Source of the DNA: Protonemura montana
Taxonomy: Eukaryota > Arthropoda > Insecta > Plecoptera > Nemouridae
Reading direction: 5' to 3'
Assembly: GCA_947568835.1 (NCBI GenBank)
Contig: OX387612.1
Coordinates: 11,534,001 to 11,598,000, forward strand
DNA length: 64,000 nt
Position numbers and translations under genes: made by a program. The notes below the pieces were generated by a model. The model made no database searches. It was not told the origin of the DNA and saw nothing but the letters and a program-made list of their open reading frames with translations. Shown in pieces: positions 11,935 to 23,800 of the stretch (its first letter is position 1; each line of letters begins with the position of its first letter).

Positions 11935-12250
11935 CCTTGCTCTAACCCATTGAGCTACTTGGACACTGGCTTTTGAGACAATTTCAGTGTATTTGATGAG
12001 AATGACGGATCTCCAAGGAGTAGAACTAAGAGACTGTGAATACTCACAGTCACTCTGATTCTAGTGACGCTATATCACGTCATAGCCTGTCAAACTCGAA
12101 TAACTCAAATTTGACGTTGGATTCGTTGTATTTAGATCAAATCTTATTCAAATCTTATTTAAATCTTATTAAATTTGCAAGCGCTTCCTATGCGCTTCCG
12201 ATTACCCCGCGCATTGCAAGTGTTTGCAATTTAAATAAGATTTCATCAAA
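11935..12250 (-). mobile_element. tRNA-headed SINE, 5' leader and head fragment
   Basis: Reverse-strand copy of the repeat seen at 33260 and 45100. The tRNA-like box A region (GCTACTTGGACACTGGC, 11957 on) adjoins the leader AATACTCACAGTCACTCTGA, GTGACGCTATATCACGTCA and GCATTGCAAGTGTTTGCAAT. Only the start of one head is retained here. Confidence 0.7.
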
Positions 12251-12369
12251 ACAAGACCGGTCTTTCCAACATTTGATGTTGCAGAATGCATTTGCTGTTG
12301 CATTTGCAGAGGTGGCTTAAATATTGAGGGATTTTGTTCCTTCTAATTTTCAAAAATATATCAGTATAT

Positions 12370-13670
12370 AATATATCAGTTGGGTAACAAGCCCAACTCA
12401 AAAGGGAAATCGAAAAGAGATAACTAATAACAGATCTATTACAGTTATATCTGTCTTCAACAAAATCGTTGCAAAGGCTTTTTCAATGAGATTGATTTCA
12501 TTTATCAAGATACAAGATACATTCAAGATACAAGATGGCTTTAATGGAGGAAAGTCAACCTCTACTCCTTACATCTCTGCTTACATCATCATGAAGATAA
12601 TAGACGTAATAGAAGGAATAGGCACATTTATAGACTTTTCGAAAGCGTTTGACATTGTGGACTATAACCTACAACTAGATAAACTTGCATACACTGAAAT
12701 AAAAGGCGTCACATCACAATGGATAAAATCTTACCTACATAAACGCTGACAAATAGTTTGTCTCTTTAATAAAGTTAAATCATGTGAATCAATCGTCGAC
12801 GTAGGTGTCCCCCAAGGCCTTTACTTTTCATACTCTTTACGAATGACCTACCCGAGCGTTCGAGTATATTGGCAAACTGGAACTTTTCGCCAAAGACACT
12901 CAACAGTTTATATCGTCAAAAGAAAATAATATAGGGTGTCTAGCAAACACTGCCGCTCAGGAAATGCAATCTTGGTGTGAAAAAAAGAAACTCCTTTTGA
13001 ACTCTAACAAGACTGTCATTCTGACATCTAAACAAATAAAAAAATCTGACCAAAGTCCTCTTGTGGGACTCATGATTAAAAGCACACGACTGAAATCTGA
13101 GTCAACATTCTCAGGAATAATCATTGATAATTCTACACTCAACGATAATACCTTAAACTGGAGAAGCCATATTTATAAATTGTGTCAAAAGGTGGCCTAT
13201 GGATGCTACTTACTTAATAAAAAAACTTAAGGAAGTGACAACAATCGAAACTGTTTGATTAGTTTACTTTGCCAACATTGAAGCCAGTTTATCACATGGA
13301 ATTAAGCTAAGGAGAGGTTCTTTTATAGCTAAAAAGGTTGTTCATCCTACACAAACGAGCTGTAAGATTGATAGCAAAAGCCAGTACTGACCTGGGTTTG
13401 TATACAGATCTGGGTGAGAGATTCATGTAGACCTCTTTTTCAATATTTTAAAGTACTGACTCTCACTAGCTTGTTTATTTTTAATTACGAGAGTTTGGTA
13501 ATGTCGAAAACAAATTCTTATGCTACCAGACAGATATTAAAATATGGGCTTGATAAACCAAATGTGTCTTTTTTAAAAAAATACGGGTGTAGCTGCATCT
13601 TATTGATACGGCCGATATTTAAGCGTGACTACGTTCAACTACCGCGTAGCCACGTAGGTCAACTATAGTA
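12370..13670 (+). mobile_element. Decayed LINE reverse transcriptase (CR1/Jockey-like)
   Basis: Reverse-transcriptase blocks are recognisable across several frames. GTFIDFSKAFDIVDYNLQLD corresponds to the F-x-D-x-x-K-A-F-D motif; SYLHKR and GVPQG follow near 12740-12820. LFAKDT stands where intact copies have a Y/F-A-D-D box, so a catalytic Asp is lost. Downstream are WCEKKKLLLNSNKT, NWRSHIYKLCQK and the 3' phrase FKVLTLTSLFIFNYESLV that follows the RT domain in this LINE class. Stops and frame changes throughout show a dead 5'-truncated copy. Confidence 0.85.
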
Positions 13671-13814
13671 CTGACCATACTTCACATGCAAGTTTTACAT
13701 CTCTATTTATTTGGGTTGTGTTTTCATATCTAATTTACATGTTGAAGGACTTTACAGATTGGGATGGAAGTGTCATCTTGCGATAGATATATTATTTTTT
13801 TCCATTAGTCTAAT

Positions 13815-14175
13815 GACAAGTGCTAAAAACGCCGCCTCCTCTCACGCCTCCAATATTTATTTTATCGAAAATAAAAAAAAGTACTTTTAGAGAATTGTCT
13901 GAACTATTGAATAATAATAAATCGCATTCTGTCCTTTGTTTCCTGTAGGCTGTAGGGCTTGTTACACATTTGCCATTTTGCGTAATTTAACATTGGTCTT
14001 ATGGAGAGCATTTAAAACGCCAACCCCTCTAACGCCTCCGATATTTATTTTATCGAAAATAAAAAAAATTACTTTTAGAGAATTGTCTGAACTATTGAAT
14101 GATAATAAGTCGCACTCTATACTTAGCTTCCTGTAAGCTGTAGAGCTTGTTACACATTGGCTATTTTGGAGAGAA
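13815..14175. repeat. About 185-bp tandem duplication
   Basis: Two copies of a unit containing ATTTATTTTATCGAAAATAA and TTAGAGAATTGTCTGAACTA, at about 13848 and 14035, each followed by GCTGTAG.GCTTGTTACACAT. It follows the LINE remnant and may be its amplified 3' tail. Confidence 0.8.
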
Positions 14176-14189
14176 AATCCGTACATGCC

Positions 14190-16255
14190 TCCCTATATAA
14201 TGCGCTTTAAGACATAGTCACGTCAAAAAGAACCTGTTTATGCTGGTAGTTTATTTTCAAACTGTAAATATATAGTTTGTTATATATTAGCTCTTCGGAG
14301 CTTTGTCTTCAGCTTTATCTTATTGAACATTGCTTTTGTAGCATAGACAAATTTTTATACTCTAACTTTCCTGTATAACATTTTATGTTCTTGTCGAATA
14401 AAATAATTATTTTATTATTGTAGCCATTGTAGCACGTCTTTCATAATCTTTCCCAATCGGTCTTTTCTCCCACATAATATTTTTCAGCTGCGTCCTTTAA
14501 AAAGCTGTAAGACAAAAAAGAAATGGGAATCATTTGTTTACAAAAAACGTGACTTTATTTCAGTATCTTTCCATCTCAATTTTTTTCGAAAATCATTTTT
14601 TTTATAGAAAAAAGGCTTACAGGTTACAATGCAATTTTAAATGCTATTGAGGGTTAAATTTCAAAAGCAACTGACCTATTTTTAAATTATTGCTAACCTT
14701 ACCTGGCTTTTTGGATCATTTAGATTTGGTACTCAAGTAGGCTGGAAGAATCTAAAAAATTAGCAATAGCAAATTTCTGAAACAAGTCGATTTCCAAAGA
14801 TATTTTAGCGGTACATTTTAATTAGGCTTGGTTTGTTTTCTGCAAGAACTTTTATAGAATTCATCCAGGCAAGTGTTTCTTGCGGCTGTCACGAGCTATA
14901 CCTTGAAACAGTTCGATGGGAATATTTACAACGGACTTCGATACCACCACATTACCAATTAAAACATACAATCTTTTAAGTGTAATTCCATAGAAATATT
15001 TACAGACGACATAAACTCGGCAGAAAATCACATTCGCCACCAGCCGTGACAGAAACAAAGCAGGAGCTTCTTTGCATAGAACATGTAAAATCTTACATCA
15101 AAGTTGAGACACAAGACCAAGCGTCTGGCTCAAGACGTTAGATGAAAAAAGACTTATCCACACTAGAAATCCTATAAAAACTGAACTACGATTACAAGTA
15201 TATTCAAATCGAAACCTCGTTTCAGTGTAACTGGCAGCCAGGAATGTAAGAAATCCTTAAGGGCGCCAAAAATGAAAAAAAAAGTATTTCGAAAAGTGAA
15301 ATCAAAATACGTGTACAGTGCAGTGCATTCATTCGACAAGCAAACTCTCAAGTGTTTTCAGCCTCTTTGCATTGCATATTGGAGGCAAATCAGAAAAAAA
15401 GTCAAGACAGCTGATTCCATCGACATAGAGCTTGAACAAGTTCAAACGTGGTATAAATACCAAATTCAAATTATATTTTGAAAGGTTTAAAAGAAGTTAA
15501 TTACGCAAAAACCAGAAAAAATTTAAGATTGCAAATTCAAAGGTGGTATTTATTCAAGAACTCAATGTTTTGTCTCATCAAACAAAATTCATTTTGTGGC
15601 CGTTGAAATATTTTCTTCGTGCTGATCTCCATTTGAAATTTGTTCCTAGATCAACGGAGGATTATATTTTCAATCGCTCTTATTAGTTCAAAGAAACTAG
15701 AGCCGGAGAATATTTATTTGTATAAAATATAACATTCCATCTGGTTTAAACTTTTGAGCTAAAAACCATGTTTTTCTTGAGATTTCAAGAATACCAAATC
15801 TTAAACCCTAAACCAAATTTCGAGCAAGTTCAGTCTGATGTTGGTGAAATCGGCCGTAAGGGAATCGGACGCAGGAGTTTGATAAAAAATGTTTCAATAG
15901 GCTAACTAAACTAAGATTCCACGTCAGTAGAATGATTCACAAGTTAACTGTTCTCACATAGAAATAGACATAAGGAATGAAGCAAATGATAGGGGAAAAA
16001 AACGATCGTACCATTTGTACTTGACAATTGCCGATACATTATTTACAGAGTTCATTGTGCCGAGGCCTAATCGCTATAGCGCGCAGCTCGAGGTCTACCC
16101 ACAATCACAGGAAAACCTCTCGGGTTCCTCACTGCAATTTTGGAGAAAATTCATTTGTAAAAAAATGGAAAAACTCTTACGACCACTTTGCCCCAAAAAC
16201 TCTGCTTTTTCTTTTAACTAATTTTTCCTAAACCACACAAAACAATAAGGAAATA
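14190..16255. other. Intergenic AT-rich DNA, nothing recognised
   Basis: No coding-like frame, tandem array or known repeat family could be identified. An AATAAA-rich patch near 14397 may end the upstream repeat. Confidence 0.4.
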
Positions 16256-16648
16256 CGTCAATGTTACAGTCTCTGCGTGAAAGATGGCCGCCAAATGACT
16301 ACCTTACCGACAAAAATGCAGAGTACCGGAACATCACGTTAAGTGGAGCCACTGTCGTCTGAATTTTAATTTCGATATTTCTCGTAGGTTAACTCGCTTT
16401 TGTGACTTTTCATGCTCAAAAAATCTCCATCAATGTTTACCTCAACGATTGATGTACACGTAACGATATTAAAAAGCGAGTTAACCTACGAGAAATATCG
16501 AAATTAAAATTCTTACGACAGTGGCTCCACTTAACGTGATGTTCCGGTACTCTGCATTTTTGTCGGTAAGGTAGTCATTTGGCGGCCATCTTTCACACAG
16601 AGACTGTAACATTGACGTTGAAACTCTACCTAGAACCTACACTCAACG
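16256..16648. mobile_element. Palindromic MITE family P, copy 2, left end missing
   Basis: Same sequence as 8724-9136 but lacking the outer 30 bp or so of the left terminus. The right terminus CTACACTCAACG is intact at 16648. Both YY1-like GGCCATCTTT segments are present near the ends. Confidence 0.85.
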
Positions 16649-16984
16649 CTATTACGCTTTTGCTTCCAGCCCCGTCGTGGTTGAAAAAACAAAACTTACG
16701 ACCTAATGAAGCGGAAAAAGATTTACACCGGAGGAGAAATTTTGTGATGCGGCAACGGCGAAAAAAATCTACAAACACGTACATGAGTTGGAAAAAAAAA
16801 ATTGTTTCTAAAATGGGCGACCGATTTGTTAATTAAACACGCAAGTCAATTGAAGATCGTTGAGAGACTGATTTATTGTAATGGGAAGGAGAAAAGAAGA
16901 AAGAACAGCTGACTGAGGTTGGAAAAACCTAGCTGCTAAAGATGCAGAGAAATGTACGACATTTCTGTAAAGTCGCCTTGCTTA

Positions 16985-17510
16985 TTGGTTGATTACACAA
17001 TTGATTATTGGGGTTGAATGACCAACTATTTTTACAACGAGCCCTGTGGCACTGGTTTAATGAACCTAACCTAGCCTAGAAGGCAGAAGAAACCTGGTGC
17101 CGTCACGTAGCCTACTCCTGTCGAAGACCAAGGGGACCACCGGCTTAACGTCCCTTCCGAAGGACGGTACAACGCGAACAACAGGATTCCTCCACAAATC
17201 CATGCTGTCGAGAGGTTGATAAGCAAGGCGAGTGAAGTTGCTGTCGAGAGGTTGATAAGCAAGGCGAGTGAAGTTGCTGTCGAGAGGTTGATAAGCAAGG
17301 CGAGTGAAGTTGCTGTCGAGAGGTTGATAAGCAAGGCGAGTGAAGTTGCTGTCGAGAGATTGATAAGCAAGGCGAGTGAAGTTGCTGTCGAGAGGTTGAT
17401 AAGCAAGGCGAGTGAAGTTGCTGTCGAGAGGTTGATAAGCAAGGCGAGTGAAGTTGCTGTCGAGAGGTTGATAAGCAAGGTGAACGAAGTTGCTGTCGAG
17501 AGGTTGAAAC
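16985..17510 (-). mobile_element. 5S-family SINE body without 5S head
   Basis: Tail and body of the 1060-1830 family in reverse orientation (CTAGCCTAGAAGG at 17070, CCGGCTTAACGTCCCTTCCG at 17139, CCTCCACAAATCCATGCTGT at 17188). Where other copies pass into the 5S units, this copy instead repeats a 36-bp piece of its own body. Confidence 0.85.
17207..17510. repeat. 36-bp array expanded from a SINE body, about 8 units
   Basis: Unit GTCGAGAGGTTGATAAGCAA followed by GGCGAGTGAAGTTGCT, starting at 17207, 17243, 17279 and so on. The unit is a single-copy stretch in the other SINE copies. Because 36 is divisible by 3, it leaves artefactual open frames on both strands. Confidence 0.95.
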
Positions 17511-17880
17511 TGGCTAAAGGTCGCACAATTTTCTGTATCTTTCACAACTAGCTTTAGTGAGGTAAGATATCTTGTATTCAACAAACAAATAAAAATTGTT
17601 GGATATTAAGAGCATAGTTTGAATCAAACACAGAAAGAAATGCAACGTATCCACTCTAGAATAAATTAGTTACAAAAAAAAAAGGCAAAGTCCCATTAAG
17701 CTGAGAATATAAAAAGGAAGCAAAGCCGCTTTACCGTACAATATCCGCGAAGGGAGAAATATTCGTCGGATTGACTACACGGGGAAAAGGCCTCGGCCGA
17801 CGCAGAAGTTTTAAGACGAAAAACCAAGAACTCGACCTCGAGATAAACTTTGGCCCTAGTGGCCCGGCGACAACCGCAGA

Positions 17881-20800
17881 CTAGCCGTTGGCCTCCGCCG
17901 CTGTCTCGCACTCGTCCTCTGAGATCTTCCAGTCCTCGGTCAACAGGATGCGCTTGGCGTCGCTGCCATTCTCAGAACCTGAAGAAGCTCCTCGTTTCGT
18001 TCGCGGTGCGGGTTCATCAGCGGACCTGAGCAAAGAAATCGGCTCGTTAAAAACATAGATGGACAACAGCATGGACTGCAAGCTTTTTTTGGCAAGCCAT
18101 GTCTTGAGCTGGACAACAGCATGGAGTGCAAGCTTAGTTTGGCAAGCCATGTCTTGAGCTGAACAACAGCATGGACTGCAAGCTTTGTTTGGCAAGCCAT
18201 GTCTTGAGCTGGACAACAGCATGGACTGCAAGCTTTGTTTGGCAAGCCATGTCTTGAGCTGGACAGCAGCATGGACTGCAAGCTTTGTTTGGCAAGCCAT
18301 GTCTTGAGCTGGACAACAGCATGGACTGCAATCTTTGTTTGGCAAGCCATGTCTTGAGCTGGACAACAGCATGGACTGCAAGCTTTGTTTGGCAAGCCAT
18401 GTCTTGAGCTGGACAACAGCATGGACTGCAAGCTTTGTCTTGCAAGCCATGTCTTGAGCTGGACAACAGCATGGACTGCAAGCTTTGTTTGGCAAGCCAT
18501 GTCTTGAGCTGGACAACAGCATGGACTGCAAGCTTTGTTTGGCAAGCCATGTCTTGAGCTGGACAACAGCATGGACTGCAAGCTTTGTTTGGCAAGCCAT
18601 GTCTTGAGCTGGACTACAGCATGGACTGCAAGCTTTGTTTGGCAAGCCATGTCTTGAGCTGGACTACAGCATGGAGTGCAAGCTTTGTTTGGCAAGCCAT
18701 TGAGCTGGACAACAGCATGGACTGCAAGCTTTGTCTGGCAAGCCATGTCTTGAGCTGGACTACAGCATGGAGTGCAAGCTTTGTTTGGCAAGCCATTGAG
18801 CTGGACAACAGCATGGACTGCAAGCTTTGTTTGGCAAGCCATGTCTTGAGCTGGACAACAGCATTGACTGCAAGCTTTGTCTGGCAAGCCATGTCTTGAG
18901 CTGGACTACAGCATGGAGTGCAAGCTTTGTTTGGCAAGCCATGTCTTGAGCTGGACAACAGCATGAACTGCAAGCTTTGTTTGGCAAGCCATGTCTTGAG
19001 CTGGACAACAGCATGGAGTGCAAGCTTTGTTTGGCAAGCTATGTCTTGAGCTGGACAACAGCATGGCCTGCAAGAACAGGATGGACCCACCTTGTTTTCC
19101 TAGGTGTGTGCTCTGGCATGTCCTGGAACTTCTGCAGAGCCTCCTGCAGGGGAAGGAGTCCAACAGCAAACGGAATGCTGCTCTCCTCCGCCGCTTCCTT
19201 TGCCTCGTCCTGGTCGGTTGTCACTGTACCTGTAAATAACAAACCGGTTACAACTCGGAAGCTCTAAAGATGTTACGGACAAAGGCATCGGCCGAAAACC
19301 TAGCTTCAGGATTTGGATAAACTTTTTCCGAATACACCAAAACTCTGGTTCACTTCGTTGCCAATGTTTATAAAGTTCTAAGTTTTTATTTAAGTATTTG
19401 AAAAGTCTTTATGTCTCGGGTGTCAAAAACACCAATCAATGAAATTTCTCATTCATTTAAACTCTATTTTTGCCAAATTTTTGTGAAATGTAGACGATTC
19501 CGTTGTACATATTTCCTCGCCTTTATTTTTATTTTTTTTGCTGTGTCTATAAAACCTGTGGCATCACATGGCCTACCTGTTCCAGTGCCCAGCTGATTGC
19601 CACCCGTCAATGCATTCTTCAGCAGCGACGAGGTCGATGAAGCGTCCGTACCGTTCTCGACGTTGCCCTCGACCGTCGTTCCCTCGAAGGCGTCGCCGCC
19701 GCTGGCCACGCCCTCAAATGTTGACTCCTCCTCCTCGAGCAGAGACTCCGTCTCCGCAAAGCTCGGCTCAGACTCGAGGTATGTGTCACTGGGCAGGCAG
19801 ATTCGTTCATTAATTTGTTTATAATAATAATAATAATAATAATAGTTTATTCATCACAATTAGGTGCTTTTGGCATGAGGCATGTTTGTTAAATCTATTG
19901 CCCACGGCTCTTGCCCAGTCAATATCTTGTAAATTATGCATATTTTGGCCACATTCCTCCTACTTTCTAGGGATGCCCAACTAGTCATGGCCTGATGAGA
20001 ATATTCTCAAGGGAACATTTCCGGAATATTCCCAAATGAGAAATAGATAGATTCCCAAAACTAGGGTATTTTTTTTTTGAACTTTTGTTGGGACTAGTTT
20101 TATTGAAGGTTAAACTTCTCCTTGTCTGTTTGGCCATTTCTAAGTTATTGTGACACCTAGACTTTTGCTTTTGTTCGTTTTCCTGGAAAATGGACCGTGT
20201 GACAGCTGACGTGTGGAGATTTTTTAAGGCTGTTGGGTGCAAAGCCACTTACATGTACTGCAACCATGCGTTTAAGCACAGACATGCAACTAAGATCGCT
20301 AAACACTCGCAGAAACTTTGCAGAAACTCAACCAAATTTCTTAGCCTTTGCATTTTTTAAGTTCCCATGAAACACCCATTTTAACTCTTTTAAAAAATGC
20401 TTGCAAATATTCTCTTAATGTTCCCAAAATTCCCAAAACTCCCAGGAATATTCCTGGAAATATTCCTGGAGAAATAAATTCCGGGAATTCACCCATCACT
20501 ATGCCCAAACTATTTCCTCCAACGTTGAACTCTGTCGCTGCCCATATTAAAAGATATTTATTTAACTTTTATGACACAAAGGTAAGAACCCAGTTGTGCT
20601 TTGTTATAAAACACATTAAAACATGAAACAGATAAAAACACGGCATAAAGAAAAGTAAAGTGAACATCAAATTCAACAGCTTGACTTTCACTTTCTTAAA
20701 ATCTAACAGAGACATAATGATGAATATCCAGATTCTGGATGTTGTCACTAGAGATATAAAATTACCGGTAATTTAAATAATGGTAATATTACCAAAAAGT

Positions 20801-23800
20801 GGTAAAATTGGTAAAAATTTTGTAATCTCGTTTGAATCTCGTACGAAAACGAGGGTCGCTATTTTTTCTGACATGAAGTGAAATCTGACGTCAGTGTGAC
20901 GTCAAGAAACAGAAGCGAACGCAAAGGATACAACAAAATGACGTCAGAACTACGTGTAGTTAATCACAGCCCGTTTTAATCCCGCCACGAGAATTCATAT
21001 TTTAGCCATTCTTAAAACAAATAGAAATAGAAAAGTTATGATCAGATTATAAAAAGAAAAAATACATCAGATTTTATTTTAAACGCGTATTTGAACACAA
21101 TGATAATAATTAAATAATTATCTTAATGAGATTTCCCCTATTGAACTTTGAATTTAAAGATCTTCTCGACAATTAGATCTTAAGATCTTTCTTTCTTTTT
21201 TTCCATACACATAGTTGGTTAGTTAGTAAAAAACGCCAATGTGTTCGAGATCTTATTTCAGAAAATACAAAATACATTAGTTTTTAAGTTATTGACCCTG
21301 ATTATTTTATTTAGATGCATTTAGGAAGCTTGAACTTGGTAATTGTTATAATTTTATGTGGTTCTTTTGTTATTGGAAAATTGTCAGGACTGCTCTTACC
21401 TCTGAAGAAGTAACTAATATATGTTACGAAACGTCGGGAAATTAAGTTGTCCTTTATTTAACATTCAAAACCCAGTTGAAATAGTTTTTCTTAAAAACCA
21501 AGATCTCGACGAACTCACCCCATGGAGACGGATCCCTCGTGATATGCGGATGAATCCGTCTCGAGGAAATGTTGCTCCTGCGACGACGCAGACTCGAAGG
21601 CTTCCGTCTGCTCCGAGCCGTCGGCCAAGAAACTGTCCTCGGTGAGAAACTCTGAGCCGGCTTCAAGCAGAACATCGTCCGTCTCTGAGACACCGACGCC
21701 CTCAACCTGGCAACGTCGGGCAGAGAATTAAAAGCCGAAGTCCTCCATCGAGGGCTTGGATATTTTTACAAGCTCAGCGAGCAAATCATATCTCCGATTT
21801 AATTAATTGATTTGTTGTGTTTAGCAAGGCACTGTTTTGACATCTGGCCATGCGGCACTGGTCTAATGGCGTCGGTGAATTAGTGGATGATGATGAACCT
21901 AACCTAGCCTAGAAGGGAGGAGGGGAAACCTGGTAGCCTACTCCTGTCGAAGAGCACCAAGGGGACCACCGGCTTAACGTCCCTTCCGAAGGACGGTACA
22001 ACGCGAACAACAGGATTCCTCCACAAATCCATGCTGTCGAGAGGTTGACAAGCAAGGCGAGTGAAGTTGCTGTACTAACTTTCATCCCTCCAACCTCTCT
22101 CCCGAACAGAACTGGTCATGTGTATGATGGTCACCCATCCAATACCTGACCCAGCGCAGTGTTGCTTAACTTTCATCCCTCCAACCTCTCTCCCGAACAT
22201 AACTGGTCGTGTGTATGGTGGTCACCCATCCAATACCTGACCCAGCGCTGTGTTGCTTAACTTTCATCCCTCCAACCTCTCTCCCGAACAGAACTGGTCA
22301 TGTGTATGATGGTCATCCATCCAATACCTGACCCAGCGCTGTGTTGCTTAACTTTCATCCCTCCAACCTCTCTCCTGAACAGAACTGGTCATGTGTATGA
22401 TGGTCACCCATCCAATACCTGACTCAGCGCAGTGTTGCTTAACTTCGGTAATCTAACTAGAACCTGTGTTTCCAACACGCCAAAATGGCTGTTCTGACTT
22501 TGATAAATCTATCAAGAAACCATTGCCTAATCATAATTTAAGCCACCTGAATTAAAAAAAAAGTTACATAGTTTTGTAGCTTTTTAAATTTACGAACATT
22601 TCCAGATTTTGTATAATTTTTTCCGAGCCGTATTCCCATAAGTGTCCCATTTTTTGCAAAGATTTCAAAACTAAGCGGTTGCAAATTTTTCCGAGTTTTC
22701 CTTTTCATTTCATTCACAGAAATCTCTTTAAATTTGAAACTATATATATATATATTTTTTTTTTGTGAGAAAATAATGAACACATATTTTTTATTTTCTT
22801 CTAAATCAAATTTTGAATAAAATATCTCTGTTTAAAATGTTTGCGTTTGAATCTCGTACGAAAACGAGGGTCGCCATTTTTTCTGATATGAAGTGAAATC
22901 TGACGTCAGTATGACGTCAAGAAACAGAAGCGAACGCAAAGAATACAACAAAATGACGTCAGAACTACGTGTAGTTAATCACAGCCCGTTTTAATCCCGC
23001 CACGAGAATTCATATTTTAGCCATTCTTAAAACAAATATAAATAGAAAAGTTATGATCGGATTATAAAAAGAAAAAATACATCAGATTTTATTTTAAATG
23101 CGTATTTGAACACAACGATAATAATTAAATAATAATCTTAATGAGATTTCCCGATTGGTATTACATATCACCAGCTCAAAATACCGCTACGCTCATCGCA
23201 ACTCGAACTGCGTTGCCCGGTTATAAAAAGTCGGAGTTCTTACCGTGATTCCGCTGTCCACGTTGTCGTCCTTGTCTTCAGCCATCATCTCCTCGAGAGC
23301 CTCTTCAACGGACATGACGGGTTTGTCTGCGTCAACGTCCGCACCTTTGTACACCACGTACTCTCCCTTGTCGTTCGTCGTGTACGCCACACCGCCGTCT
23401 GCAAACCCACTCGCTGGGAACCAAACAAGACACGTTTGTAGCCAAGAAATCTCATTTCAATTGCGAATGCTTGAAATGCAAAACGTTATTTTTTTATTAG
23501 GAACGCTGCTCAAGTATTTCCGCTATCGCGGCTTGCCACTCTACCTCCGTAAGTTCCGTACTCTCAATTTACTTTCCAAATCAACATATTCCTGTTATCC
23601 CAGAACTTTGGCACATTACAAATCAACATATTCTTGTTATCCCAGCACTTTGACACATTACAAATCAACATATTCTTGTTATCCCAGCACTTTGACACAT
23701 TACAAATCAACATATTCTTGTTATCCCAGCACTTTGACACATTACAAATCAACATATTCTTGTTATCCCAGCACTTTGACACATTACAAATCAACATATT

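Noticed and set aside
17881-19090. Cys-rich - strand frames with CSPCCCPAQDMACQTK repeats
   Set aside because: Readings of the 50-bp intronic array. They look like a Cys-rich protein, but exon borders at 18025 and 19091 splice the array out in phase.
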